A DNA stretch of 64,000 nucleotides, taken from assembly GCA_905250075.1 (NCBI GenBank), contig CAJNOP010000045.1, forward strand, positions 62,001 to 126,000, read 5' to 3'. How positions within the stretch are numbered: the stretch's first letter is position 1; each line of letters starts with the position of its first letter. Source of the DNA: Rotaria sp. Silwood1. Taxonomy: Eukaryota > Rotifera > Eurotatoria > Philodinida > Philodinidae. The notes under the pieces are model-generated. The model saw only the letters and a program-made list of their open reading frames with translations, was not told the DNA's origin and searched no databases. Shown here piece after piece: positions 27,073 through 38,712 of this stretch. The translations under genes were made by a program, and so were the position numbers.

Positions 27073-30000
27073 ATGACAACGAATAATACGAGTATAAGTC
27101 ATCATAATCAATCGATGGCAACTACTAGTACAGGGCAAGGAGGAAGTCAAAGACGACGTTTACCAAAATTAATTCCACCTGAGCCAGCTGGTGTAAGTAG
27201 TGAGGAAACACCTCGTACAGTAACTAGTGAGGACAGTGCTCGACAACGAAGACGAGCTCAACAACGATTAATTCGTCAACAAACACCAGATGGACGAGAA
27301 ACAGTTTCACCACCAGCAGTTAAAGAAGTAATTTAATTTTTCTTGTCTTTTTTATTTTCAATTTAAATTATTTCTTAATCAAAGATATTATTTTTTGAAA
27401 TTTTAGCTTCCTTTGCCACCTCGATCAAATCAAACAGATGAACCTCAAACAACTAAACGTCGAAAAGCTCGACGACGTGTCAGATCATCGTAATTTATAT
27501 TTATTTTTCAAATATATTTAATTTCTAATAATTAATTATAGATCACAATTAAGACAAGAACCTTCTCTTTTACATGGTTTTGAAGATGAAGTTGTCATTG
27601 AAAGACCTCAAAAATCAAATGAAGTAGTTTTACCTGATCTATTAATGTCAGGTTCACATGCAGGTGGTGCACCATCAAAAAGTGCTCCAACACCTCGTAT
27701 TTATTTTGAAAATAGAAGTATGATATTGTTTTATAATTATTGAAATATTATTAATTATTATTTTTCTTTTTTCTTAAGAAAAATTTTCAAGTGTAAATAA
27801 AGAAGCTGCAGAAGCGCGTATAGGTAATAAAGCAGGACAATCACCATTTCAATTAGGATATGTTGATAATTATACATTTCAACAACAAACAGCAGAAGTT
27901 CTAAAACGTTATACAGTTTTAGTTGCTAAACAAACTCATGTAGCTTTGCAAAAATTTTTTCTTTTTATACATGGCATTAATTCTGGTTATGCATTATGGA
28001 TATGTATTATTGCATTTGTATTTACACAAGATAATGCAACAAATTTTTTTAATGTTTATGCAAAAATTGCATTGATTACACATCTTCTATTTTATCTTTT
28101 TCTTTCTATATGTATGGTTGATGTTTTAGATCGGTAATTAAGATTTTATTCTTTTTCTCTTCTTTTCATTTTTGATAATCAAAATATGTAGTAGTCTCAT
28201 GGAGTTTCGCTACCAAATAACTAGAAGTATTTTTCTTGAGACTTTGACTACAAATCGAATTCAGTGTAGTTTGATCGCAAGTAGCAATTCGAAGTCGGTG
28301 GATTTAGTGCAAAGGATTTACGATGGAAACACTGACTTTTCTTTAGAAATCAAAAAAAAAAAGATTTTCCTGGACTTTTACTATTTGAATGCGTTCATCT
28401 TCATTCTTTATTAAAAAAATCAAGATTTACAAGTCTATATTGTGTTTCAGATAGGCTACTTCAATCCTCTCTAATCTTGAGGTGTGGAGAAGCTTCGATT
28501 GTCTTGACAGATCTCAGCATGAATTTTTTTCTTTATTTATGACTGCGATCGTGAAATTTTCAAGGAAAACTTGATTAGAGTACAATATTCATTAAAGAAA
28601 ATTTCAAGGCCAAAGGTTTAAATTAGCCGAAGATATGAGACACTTTTGGACGATTGCTATCAATTCTCATATGAAGATGACCCAAAGAATATTTCATAAA
28701 TCAGACAAACTAAATCTTTTTCACATGGAATTATTATTGGTGATACAGACGGCATTGAGATATGTTCTTCTGAAGAAAAAAAATCTAGATGGACCTTCTA
28801 GCTCTTCTGTATGAAGATTAATCAAGTCATAATTAGCCCTTTGTGATCAAAGTTCAATAGTCTCTATTTGTATTCCAACTATAAGACTAAAGGATTAAAG
28901 GTTAGGTTTTTTTTTACCTAGTAGCGAAACTTATTGCGATCACTGTACATAGGATGAACTATAAATAGCAATACAATAAAAACAAATGAAATATCTTCGC
29001 GTTAGTTTAATAAAATGTGCTAATTTTTTGATTTGTAGTAGAAGTGATATTGAAAATCTTTTTGACACCGATAAAATAAGCAAATACTACTATTAAGTAT
29101 TAATGCAGGTGTCATAAAAGGAGTTTGACGTGTTATCCAAGTAAGAAAAAAAAAACATATGAAGTTTTTTTATATATAATTTCAGTTGTTATTTAAGAGA
29201 ATAATAATAGGAAAACAAAATGGAATTAACGAATATACTATATTGATGTGAATCTAGTGAATTTTCAAAACTAATTAGTTTAAAAATCAACTATTACTAA
29301 ATTTCGAATTTTCAAACATGTGACATTATTTTTTTTTTGAAAGGATGTTAGTGTTCTAAATGGTTTCAATGTTATATTTTAATTATGAAATAACGATTTC
29401 AACTTTTAAATTGACTAGTTTTGAAAACTTCCACTGTGTGTATTAATAATAGACTATCATTCATTAAGTTTGTTTTGACTTCTTATTATTATCTTATATT
29501 ACAAATGAAAACTATCTATAAAATACTTCCTATATATTTATTTTTACTTCATAATAGATAAAATTTCTTCGTTGAGATAAAAAGTATAACTTGATAGTTG
29601 TATTTGTTTACGTTATTCTCATTAAAAAAAATAAAATAAAATAGAGATATATCAATTGTTATTGATAGTCCATTCTATATTTCATTGTTATGTTTTGCTT
29701 TAGAATTGATCCTGTCAAATTTAATAAAACAGTACTTCTACAATCGATTACTGCACAGAATAGTGGAGTAGCTTTTATCTTTTATGGTATTGCTATGATT
29801 ATTAATTTAGTTATGATGAAAACAGAAGATTATTTACGTATGACTCAAACGGCTGCAAATCAAACTTATTTCAATATTGTAAGTTTTGTTTTGCTATTGA
29901 TTTCTATGATGTTTTCTTTTCTTTTTAAAGACTAATGTAGTAGATAATCAAAGTTCTACATGGAAAAATTTAACAGCTGTTCGAGCAGCATTTGTTCTTG

Positions 30001-30143
30001 TTGGATGGATTATTGTTAGTATACATGTAAAAAGTGATCGATTACGAACAATGATTCAAGATACAGAAGACAAAGCATTTTATGAAGAATTAAAAGTTGA
30101 ACAACACACTGTACCACTTGTCGCTGGAATGAATTCTCCTTAA
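27073..30143 (+). CDS. TMEM237: TMEM237-like tetraspan ciliary transition-zone protein
   Basis: Six exons (27073-27327, 27407-27489, 27542-27717, 27779-28133, 29704-29878, 29931-30143) sum to 1,257 nt, giving 418 residues against about 408 in vertebrates. The N-terminal half is Ser/Arg-rich and disordered with the basic block KRRKARRRVRSS. The second half has four membrane helices: after HVALQKFFLF, in AKIALITHLLFYLFLSI, in NSGVAFIFYGIAMIINLVM and in AAFVLVGWIIVSI. The stretch MVDVLDRIDPVKF aligns with the vertebrate motif SAFDRIDFAK. In animals TMEM237 belongs to the MKS/JBTS module that gates the ciliary transition zone. Intron 4 is 1.57 kb while the other introns are 50-80 bp, and it carries a hairpin element. 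TAA at 30141 faces the neuropeptide gene tail to tail across 185 bp. Confidence 0.88.
29256..29435. mobile_element. Hairpin/MITE-like element in TMEM237 intron 4
   Basis: The left arm GTGAATTTTCAAAACTAATT at about 29,257 is mirrored by an inverted right arm ending GTTTTGAAAACTTCCAC at about 29,434. About 28 of 35 bases pair by eye. It could be a MITE or a degraded foldback and has no ORF. Confidence 0.5.
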
Positions 30144-30327
30144 TAATGTTTTTTTTTTCTATTTTGTTCCTTTTTTTTTCTTTGATTACAACAAAATACA
30201 ACATAGAGAGAAACACTAATTTGAATACTGTTGTTTATTAGAAGAATCTGCTGTTTGTGCATGTGTTTATGTCTTTTTTTTTTTAGTTCTAATAAAAACA
30301 TTTTGTGTAATAACATTGAAATATATT

Positions 30328-30885
30328 TTATTTGCCTTGATAATGTATCATTGATGTTGGTTGATTTTGATGATTATGATAATCATAACCATTGTTAGGA
30401 TGATATTGACCTTGTGCATCTAATATATGATGTGGATTTGATAAACTATGTGTCCAAACTAAATTATGATCTGTACGTTTACCAATGCGTGGAAAAAGGA
30501 CACTACGTTGTTCCATCCATCGTGATTCATTATCATTATTATTTTCTTCATTATCTTCAACATTTGGATTTGTATCGAAAATAGGAAACATGTCTTCTAT
30601 ATCAGATGTTGACCGACCAATACGTGGAAATTTTGTTGAACGAAAAACACGATTATAAAACGAAGGTCTATTCAATCCAAATTGTTGATCAGTAAAACTA
30701 TTTCTCAAATCATCCGGTTCTATAACATAGCTACACTAGAAAAAAAAAATATTTTAATTTAGAAAAAAAAACAAAAAGAAAACGATTTAAATATGTTTCT
30801 TTTTCCTTACAGTCGTTGTAATGAATAGTGCTATTAAAACATAATAGTAACTATTGATAATTGTTGATGAAGAAGTAATACACAT
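30328..30885 (-). CDS. Neuropeptide precursor with two FPRI-amide peptides
   Basis: Two exons (30811-30885 and 30328-30735) give 160 residues. The first exon is a signal peptide (MCITSS then SYYYVLIALFITTT, followed by CSYV). The mature part contains STKFPRIGR, preceded by Arg, and SVLFPRIGKR, preceded by EQR. Glycine followed by Arg or Lys-Arg is the classical amidation and convertase signal, so the predicted products are STKFPRI-amide and SVLFPRI-amide. The C-terminal FPR(I/V)-amide is characteristic of the CAPA/periviscerokinin and neuromedin-U-related PRX-amide family, which acts through class A GPCRs. The remaining sequence (acidic spacer, His/Asn/Gln-rich tail) is typical of a precursor. 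The ORF is small but signal, spacing and cleavage sites all agree. Confidence 0.8.
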
Positions 30886-32241
30886 TATTGATTAGAATAT
30901 TCAATTAATTATTTCTTTAATGTGTAGTTAAGTATAAGACACAATAAATGTATAAAATATAGTTGGTAGTTATGAATGAAATCGAGTTGTATGTTCACTT
31001 GTAATTGTTCAACTGCTTTTATGTGTTTTCAAGTATTTATGTAGATCGAATACTAGAAAAGTGTAGAAGTAAATACTAATCTATAGAAAATCATTATAAT
31101 GAAGAAATAAGCAAAACAAGTAATAACTATGTTTTCGATAAATGAGGGAGAAAATATGAGAACGATAGAAAAAATAGTTACATTTAAAATCGGAAAAGCG
31201 ACCGCTTACGTACAATTCATCATTAGTTAGATCGGAAACACGACCGTACATAAACTATTTGATGAATAAAACTTAATTTTTCATTTCCGTAGACAATAAA
31301 TTTGCGTTAGCCGAATCGCTTCAATCATCATCATATTCAAATAAACATTTATGATTTCTTTTTTTTAAATAACTGTCAATCAATTAATCAAAAGTCAAAA
31401 GTACTACGTATATCGTTGTATGACTCTAGATTGATAACTATACAAAAGCTGTTCGAAAACAAGTATACATATTCAAATCAGTTCCGAGTTTTTTTTTCTC
31501 CAACGAACAAAAAAAAACATTTTCTGAGATAAGAGACAAAGCTTACATCTGAAAATAAAGAAAAACAAGAACTAATCAGTGTACTCTTTTACCTATACAA
31601 AGAATGAAGAACAAATAAACAAAATTTATAATTGTTCACGCGCATTTTGATTTATTATTAATCGGAAATATCTTGATGAAAACAATCATACGCATGAATC
31701 AACTTATTAAATATTCTTTGTTTTGTAGAGATTTTACGATGAAGGTACACAATTTTCTTATTAATAAAATCGGTACATTGCGTGCATATAACTTAATGAT
31801 GAAACCGTTTCACGTATTCTAGTTGGCACATATATGAACATCAACAAATAAAGTTTTATACTTAAAAATGAACTCAAGTTTTGATATTCAACAATGGACA
31901 TAAGTCATTTGATAAGACAGTACAAATCATCCTAAGCCAAACGAAAGAGAAAAAGCGCGTATAACATGTGAGAAACTTATTGATCGATTATCAAAGACAG
32001 ATATAGACGCACGACGACACGGCAAGATCATTCTGATCAATTAAGTTGTATTATAAAATAAAGTTACATTATAAATTGTTTTTGATTTTTTTATAGAAGA
32101 CACATTCGTATCCTTCTCTTACTTATCTTTCTTTTTTCTATGTTGGTTCACTAATGAGATTCTTCGCACATTTTAATATGTGAAAAACTAGACATCATTT
32201 GTTATTCTTTTGATCGATTTAAATCATTAACTATAAAAATC
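30886..32241. other. Divergent intergenic region
   Basis: It separates the neuropeptide gene (minus) from the homeobox gene (plus) and must hold both promoters. Two copies of a short motif (ATCGGAAA then GCGACCG or CACGACCG, followed by TAC) lie about 55 bp apart at 31,190-31,250; they could be paired sites or chance. No ORF supported. Confidence 0.5.
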
Positions 32242-33408
32242 ATGCTCAAACTTGGTTTTACAATGGAAGAATTAATGTTTCCAGAAAATTATCAATCTAA
32301 TTTTCTTTTTAATATTGAATCCAATTGTTTAGTGAGAATTCAATATTATTAACTTCGATTTCTAAAGAATCTTTTTTTTTTTTATAGCTAGATAAACTTG
32401 GTAAAATGTCACCAATTTATGATTATCAAGAGCAGATAACTATAGACGATGATGATTGGTTCACGATTAAACAACTTAATTCTGGTTAAAATATACAAAA
32501 ATTCCTTTTTCTTTTACGTATTATTCTATGTTTTTTTATTAGAAACGTCGTCAAATAATAATAATATGAATCTTGTCAGTGATCAAACACTCTCCGTATT
32601 CGATATTTTTTCGGATAACTATTATGTTGGTCAAGTAAAATCAATGGTTGAACTTGATGGTACTATTACTGCTTTACTTTTACCTAATCTGTAAGTCATG
32701 GAAGAAAGATTTGTAGAAAAAAATTTAATTCAATTCCAATCATAGATCGATTCAAGTTGCTCGTGATAAAAATAATACTTCATTAACATCAGATGTGGTT
32801 TCGATTACTTCTTCATCTCCTTGTGATCAACGGTAAAATGTCCTAGTAAATACTTATAAACTTTTCTTTGGTCATTTGCTTTCTATATAGATTATTGACA
32901 ACAACAACTAATACGATTATTCAACAAAAACGACAACAACAACCACCGAATAAACATATGATGTCTAAATCAACCTCGTCTTTATCTTTTTGTACACATT
33001 CATCAACATCAATGACAAGTAATAGTGCTGATGAAATGAGTTCAAATTCAAATGACTTAAATGAAATAACAACTGTACATCATTCTACTGAATCAGCGCA
33101 ACAACTATCTCATCATTATAAACATAATAGAAGTATAAGTGACGATTCATTAAATACAAGTAATAGACGTCGTCGTAAAAGAACTATCTTCAGTGCAGCT
33201 GATATTGAACATCTTAAAGAAGCATTTATTCAAAATCCTAAACCAAGCCGTAAATATTTTTATATTACAGATAACTATTCGCGAAAAAAACACTTTCTTT
33301 ATTTTAGAACAAGATATTGCTATTTTATCCGAACAATTAGGTCATGATTCTTATGTGATTCGTGTATGGTTTTACAATAAGCGGCAAGCAACAAAAAAAC
33401 GGAATTGA
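32242..33408 (+). CDS. Homeodomain transcription factor, POU-like homeodomain without POU-specific domain
   Basis: Six exons (32242-32331, 32388-32484, 32543-32690, 32746-32832, 32891-33249, 33308-33408) sum to 882 nt, giving 293 residues. All intron phases agree. The last 60 residues form a homeodomain: RRRRKRTIFSAADIEHLKEA, then FIQNPKPS, then QQDIAILSEQLGHDSYVIRV, WFYNKRQATKKRN and stop. The third helix VIRVWFxNKRQ resembles POU homeodomains (VIRVWFCNRRQ; POU6 has NKRQ) but residue 50 is Tyr rather than the near-invariant POU Cys. No POU-specific domain is visible upstream. The N-terminus is acidic, then Gln/Ser/Thr/His-rich and probably an activation region. A 58-bp intron splits the homeodomain between helices 1 and 2. 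A fast-evolving POU-derived or divergent homeobox gene is the best reading. Confidence 0.78.
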
Positions 33409-33760
33409 TAAGACAATGTTGAAGATAAATAATTTCTATCAATATGATTTTTATTCCAATTTAAAATAAAATTTAGTCACCTATATATATTTTTTTAAAG
33501 TTCTTATAGGAAAAAAGTGAACCTATTATTGATAATCGAATGCTTATATTGTACTAAATGTGTTTTTTGAAGTTACCAATAGTAGGTATTAATAGATAAT
33601 CGATCGTATTAACTGATGATGAACGAATTTCTTTTCAAAACAGAAATCATAGATGTAAGTAAACGGGTTAGAAACCATCAAAAATACAAAGAAGAAAGTA
33701 TGCTAAAAATAGAACAAGCTCGGATCTATATCAAGAGACGAAAACGTTAGGAAAATAACT

Positions 33761-34071
33761 GTCCAAGTAAAAAAAAAGGCTCAAAATCAAATTAAAATCA
33801 ATTAGTTTTGGATTAAGAATCTATTATAATCGTACTATTTTTATCTGATTTTAATCAACTTTTTTAGCCAAAAAGACAGATTTCATTTGATTTTTATCTT
33901 TTTTAATATACTTTAATTGATTAAAGTTTGCTAACCGATTAAAATAGGTTAAACAAGATTAAAATCAAATGAAACTTGTTTTTAAGACGGAAAAAGCTGA
34001 TTAAAACCAAATTAAAATAGTGCTATTACAATAGATTTTAATTTGATTTTTGACCTTTTTTTTTGCACATG
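33761..34071. mobile_element. Foldback/MITE-like element
   Basis: Almost the entire 310 bp is one imperfect palindrome. The left arm from about 33,765 (AAGTAAAAAAAAGGCTCAAA) pairs with the right arm ending TTTGACCTTTTTTTTTGCAC at about 34,069. Recurring CAAATTAAAATC / GATTTTAATTTG blocks lie inside. It has no coding capacity. Confidence 0.65.
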
Positions 34072-34174
34072 AGTAAAATAAAACAAGGACACATGTATAT
34101 GATACTTGCCATTTGTACGACAGGATTAAGATAAAAGACTAAGAAAAGAAGTAAAAGTTATAACTGAGTTATAC

Positions 34175-34400
34175 ACTGGTATGACAAACTGGAGGACTAG
34201 CTTACTGTTACCCTGGATAATGATGGTTTATTGAGCTACTTCATATCTCAAGAATGTGACTACTTCACATGCAACACACCCTTATATAGGAGAGAGCAAG
34301 AGAGAGAGAGAGATGGGCACAGAAAGAACAATAATGATAAGATAAAGAAGAAAGAGGGAAGGAAGATCAACAGGAGATGATATCAATATCGGCACACCCT
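34175..34400 (+). repeat. Dispersed repeat, copy 1 (possible LTR fragment)
   Basis: This block (GGATAATGATGGTTTATTG, CTACTTCACATGCAACACAC, GAGAGCAAGAGAGAGA, GGAAGATCAACAGGAGA) recurs in the same orientation at 36,690-36,900 with perhaps 65-70% identity. A TATA-like CTTATATAGG precedes the GA-rich run, which would suit an LTR promoter. Family not identified. Confidence 0.55.
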
Positions 34401-36311
34401 CCTACTCAGATTGAATATACTCTTGAGCAGTTGAGCAATATAGACAAAAGACGAAAAAAAGCAGGGACAAATATGAAAAAAAGAAAAAAACGGACAGAAC
34501 ACATTAGGAAGTCCATCATGTGAACTCAATCAAGCAATGAAAAAAATATAAGAACGACATTGAATAATAAGATTTATAACAATTATTTCAATTACTCTTT
34601 TCACACGCATATGCGAGATTACTTGACGATTGACATATCATCGAAAGTTTATGCAACAACATAAGAAGAAGAATAGCACACAACACATGAAGTATTTAAA
34701 TAAGACTTACCTTACATTTTAAACTAATTAGCTTGAGCATTTCATACGAAATACAACATAAAACAATGATTCAATACGAACGAGAAATACGGAAACATTT
34801 ATTTTTCTAAGTTCAATTAGTTTACATAAACATTTTTCGCAGCAAAGCATTTATAACAAACATGCAGAGGATTTCATAAGTGTTGAGGAACGACAAAAAT
34901 AATAAATGTGAAGACAAAAAATAATTCCTCGTCGAAGAGTTTATAAATGAACCTTGAATATTCATGTCAATGTTTCAAATGATATATTAATCGGATAATA
35001 TCTTCACTTCTCAGTATAAAAATATAAATATGAAATGTCAGGAAAAAATGTGCTCAATTGATCGTCAAGAAATTTTTCATTACAAAAAAAAAACGATAAA
35101 TGCGATTTTATTCACATATATTAATCTGATGACAAAAAATCTTTTTTTTTACTACCATGTATATGTTGTCCGCTATTTCCTTTTACTTTATCAGGTCTCT
35201 TTACAATTTTTTCAACCATTACCAGTTATTCTTTTCATTTTTTATTCAATCTAGTTTTTATTTTTTTAAAGCTTATAAATCGCTCTTCTCGTACTTTTTT
35301 CGTAAATATTGTCCATACACTACTAGCAGGTCAAAATATCAGTAAATTTAGCGTTATCTTCTTGAGATGACATTTAATTCTTAAATAATTTGATCAATAA
35401 TTCAAAATACAATATTTGTTCTTTGTATTTCGTTTTGTGTGCAATGTTTTCATATAATTTATCAATTGTACTTCGGTTATTGAATTTATAGGTTCGTTAA
35501 ACACGTAAACAGTGAATTGTGACGAGTGCCAAATAGTCGGATAAGATAAATAATTATTGGTTTCTGCTACGGCCTAGTTTATTTAGAATTGTTCAGTACT
35601 TCATTAAAAAATCTTTAAAAAAAATCATGTTTGTCGTTTGCAAGAAATTTAGTCGCGCATTCACACGCTTCTATTTTTTTCTATTAAAAGACAGGATATT
35701 ATCCAATAATATGTCATTTGACAGACTGACACGAGTACTCAAGACTTATATCAAAACATCCGGTTTGATATTATTCTCTGTTGGCATATAAACTAATTTT
35801 GTCACGTCTCAAAAGTCATGAAACACTCGATGTAAATCATCATAGATTTCGCACAGATCTATTTTCATACAATTTTATTACATTAACACGTAAGAAGCTA
35901 ATGTATAGCTATCTTATGAATCAGCAAAAAAAATTAGTCAATTACTTAATAAACTTCAGTAGATTCTGCGTCGTCAACTGAAAAAATGCTCAATAAGTCT
36001 CAGACTACAAAAAATTGGATGTAGAGCGTAATAGATTCCTAGAACGATTTCTTTTTGCAATTTACAATCTCATTAGCTTTACATCTTAGATATAAAAAAA
36101 ATGAGAGAAAAAAAATGTACCACTACGGTACTATTGAAAGAACTATAGAAAATGACGCATTCTCGACAAATTCAATCGTCTTTTAGTAGTTCTTCGTTAA
36201 AAAGGCGAAAAAAAGTTTCACATTTCACATCTCATAGTATCGAATGTAGCACTTCCATTTAGTAGCAAAGTAAAGCAAAATTTATGCACTCTAATATCAA
36301 TCCAAACCGAT
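34401..36311. other. Non-coding stretch between repeat copies
   Basis: AT-rich sequence without domain-bearing ORFs in any frame. If the flanking direct repeats are LTRs of one element, no Gag or Pol reading frame survives here, so a solo or degraded state must be assumed. Confidence 0.5.
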
Positions 36312-36552
36312 ATCGATTACAGTCCGTTTTTCATTAGTAAACGATAGAAAACGGAGACTTTACGGCAGTAAACTAGTCTTGTTTCTTCGTAATCTCGAAC
36401 ACAGTAGCAAGGTACTACACATGATGCCTTATTTTCGCTATATACGGTCGTATATGTGCCGTTATTGCATTATGGCACGACCATATTTCTGCATCAAGTA
36501 TTATGATGATATACAACCCGTGTTCATATTGTATTTTCCGTGTAGAAGGCAA
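36312..36552 (+). repeat. Dispersed repeat family B, copy 1
   Basis: About 240 bp (AAACGATAGAAAACGG, ACTTTACGGCAGT, CGGTCGTATATGTGCCGTT, TTATGGCACGACCATAT, TTGTATTTTCCGTGTAGA) recurs with similar order and spacing at 37,882-38,117. The two copies are well diverged. Short complementary CGGTCGT/ACGACC segments make part of it hairpin-forming. Confidence 0.6.
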
Positions 36553-36689
36553 TACTCGGACTGCATTCTTTTTGAAGTTAGATGCTCACTTGTTGTTATT
36601 TTCACAAGATCTAACTTCGAACTCAGAGACGCAAGTTTGGTTGCCGTGACTCTCAGTTAACAACATCCTTCCTGCTAGAGTCGAATACA

Positions 36690-36900
36690 AGGACAAACTG
36701 TAGGAATAGCTAATCGCCATCCTCGATAATGATGTTTATTGGGATATTTTACATCACCAGAACGTGATTACTTCACATACAACACACGCTGACTCAGAAG
36801 AGAGCAAGAGAAAGATAAGTACAGGAAAGAACCATTGTGACAAGGTAAAAAGAATGGTAGAAAGGAAGATCAGCGAGAGATTATATCAGTACTGGCACAT
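36690..36900 (+). repeat. Dispersed repeat, copy 2 of the 34,175 block
   Basis: Same order of motifs as copy 1 (CGATAATGATGTTTATTGGG, ATTACTTCACATACAACACA, GAGAGCAAGAGAAAGATAAG, GGAAGATCAGCGAGAGAT), ending in a similar GGCACA context. Direct orientation, 2.5 kb downstream. Confidence 0.55.
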
Positions 36901-36997
36901 TCACTATAACAATGAATCCTTTACCAAAATAGTGTTACACAAGGTGGTAAAAAAAAATGTTTAACAGCAATGTAGTTTTAATTTTTTCCTGTAATGT

Positions 36998-37190
36998 TCA
37001 ACCATTAGCTGAAACTCTGATAGCGATTTTTAATAGACAATAGAATCTTCTATATAACGGATTCCATACCAACATTTCATCGATGAACTCTGATGGCAAG
37101 GTTTCCAAAAAGCCTACACATGGAAGGTTCCAGGTCCCATCAGACTTTTTGGCATCTATTTCAAAGACTGTAGAATTCCGACCAAAGTGA
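36998..37190 (-). pseudogene. Coding-like remnant abutting a GT/CA hairpin
   Basis: The minus frame gives folded-protein-like sequence with segments DHFGRNSTVFEIDAKKSDG, TWNLPCVGFLETLPSEFIDE and LVWNPLYRRFYCLLKIAI, ending at TGA about 37,000. The upstream part of the frame runs directly into the GT/CA palindrome at 37,203, so no proper start is present. I do not recognise the family. It reads as a gene fragment truncated by the repeat. Confidence 0.4.
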
Positions 37191-37202
37191 TCGATCGTCG
37201 TA

Positions 37203-37251
37203 TTTTGGATGTGAATGTGGGTGTAGATATCTTCATCTACATCCACACCCT
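37203..37251. repeat. Short GT-then-CA palindrome (telomere-like units)
   Basis: GATGTGAATGTGGGTGTAG followed, after a few bases, by CTACATCCACACCC. The G-rich arm precedes the C-rich arm on the plus strand, the same polarity as the larger array at 40,494. Confidence 0.7.
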
Positions 37252-37881
37252 AGGACAGTTGAAAGATGATGTAAATGGTTTCATAAAATTTTATATGAAG
37301 TTGAAGATGAAGCACAAGCTACTTATTTCTGTATTGTATATATTTTTTTGCAATGTTTATTACTTTTTCAATACTCTTTTATTCATAGATAGATACACAT
37401 GAGAAGTGAGGAGAAAAAAAAAGAATATAGAGACGAAATGAAAAAAATCAAGAAGAAAATAAATATCGAAGATGACATGAAATTAATGTAACCGACGCAT
37501 ATAATAGTCAAACAAGTATTATTGAAATTCCACTATAATGATATTAGTTGAAGAATGATATAGTAGTGTAGTGAAATAGAATGCCGTTTTTACTATCAAT
37601 TAATATAGAGCAGAAATACTCCTTTTTTTTCTATTTTTTATAAAGTATTAAAATATTACTACCATTACTTTTGTTATACTTCAAGTAATTTATGTTGAAA
37701 GAATATTTATTTGTGATTGAATATTGTCATTATCAGTAAAACAAATTAAATATATAGTTAAATACTTTAAAATAGAATCTTCTGTCTTTATAAATATATT
37801 TTATCCTAACTTAGTTTTTATTTTTCAATTTGCTTTGAAATAAATGTTTTTCAATAAACATAGCTAGGCCAATCAAAACTG
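37252..37881. other. Spacer, nothing supported
   Basis: AT-rich DNA with no domain-like ORF and no clear repeat. Confidence 0.5.
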
Positions 37882-38117
37882 AATATAGTTACGGTCATTT
37901 TTCGTCAGCTAACGATGAAAAAACGACTACTTTACGGGGGCTTATTGTTCGTATTTTCTCGTAATACTTGTCGCAGTAACACAACACCACATTTTAACCG
38001 TATGCGATCGTATATATGCCGCTGTTCCATTATGATATGGCTGTAGAAAAGCGTCCACTACTCTGATCGTATAGTATCCGTTTATACCTTGTATTTTCAC
38101 CGTAAACAGCCGTAAAC
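37882..38117 (+). repeat. Dispersed repeat family B, copy 2
   Basis: Homologous to 36,312-36,552: AGTTACGGTCATTTTTCG, CTAACGATGAAAAAACG, ACTACTTTACGGGGG, GCGATCGTATATATGCCG, TTGTATTTTCACCGTAAAC. The ends carry CCGTAAAC-type motifs, in part inverted, which would fit a small inverted-repeat element. Confidence 0.6.
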
Positions 38118-38282
38118 GGACCATATTGTTCGACCTGGATAGTGTTTAATTTAAAAAAGCATAGATTTCGATAACTTTTATTATAGTTATTATTGCCACA
38201 TGGAGGTCGGAAGGAGATAAAAATTAATTCGATAGAACAAAATTAATCGATACAGAAGAAAACAAAAACAAATGAATGATCC

Positions 38283-38712
38283 CTAAACAAACAGCGATAG
38301 TAATATGTTCTGTTGATTTAGTTCGAGTACGCACGTCCAGTTTTTTTTTGGAAACATTTCTTGGGCTTCTTTTAATTTTCTTTCTACTCTTTCAGCCTTG
38401 TTTCTCTTCATTTCTGCAATTTTTAGAAGATCAACTCATTCTAAAAAGAAAAAAAAATATCAATTTGAAATATTCAAGTTTTACTGAAATCTTATAAAAA
38501 AAACTCCAATATTGTCATTCACGAATATAAATAAAGTTTGAAACTCGGAAATTTTAAAATTTACCTTCACAATTCTTCTTCTTTTCTACACCCTTAATTT
38601 CTTCAAGTTTTTGTTGTAACCTAAGTTTTAATTTGTTTTCATCATCGACAGACAATTGTTCAATTTTAATAGCGATCTTATCGTTTGAATCATCTGAGTT
38701 TGTGATATCCAT
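38283..38712 (-). CDS. Small two-exon lysine-rich protein, unidentified
   Basis: Exon 38565-38712 starts MDITNSDDSNDKIAIKIEQL and ends with a good donor (GAAG then GTAAAT). Exon 38283-38413 continues in frame (EMKRNKAERVERKLKEAQEM) to TAG at 38283. The product is about 93 residues, charged, helical and coiled-coil-like. The alternative acceptor at the upstream AG would stop early, so I chose the inner one. No family recognised. It may be a fragment of a larger gene, since the final 20 residues look less constrained. Confidence 0.4.

Noticed and set aside
28172-28414. 80-codon plus-strand frame inside TMEM237 intron 4
   Set aside because: No domain and no splice continuity. A weak inverted pair (AGTTTCGCTAC near 28,205 and GTAGCGAAACT near 28,920) was seen but is too short to call an element.
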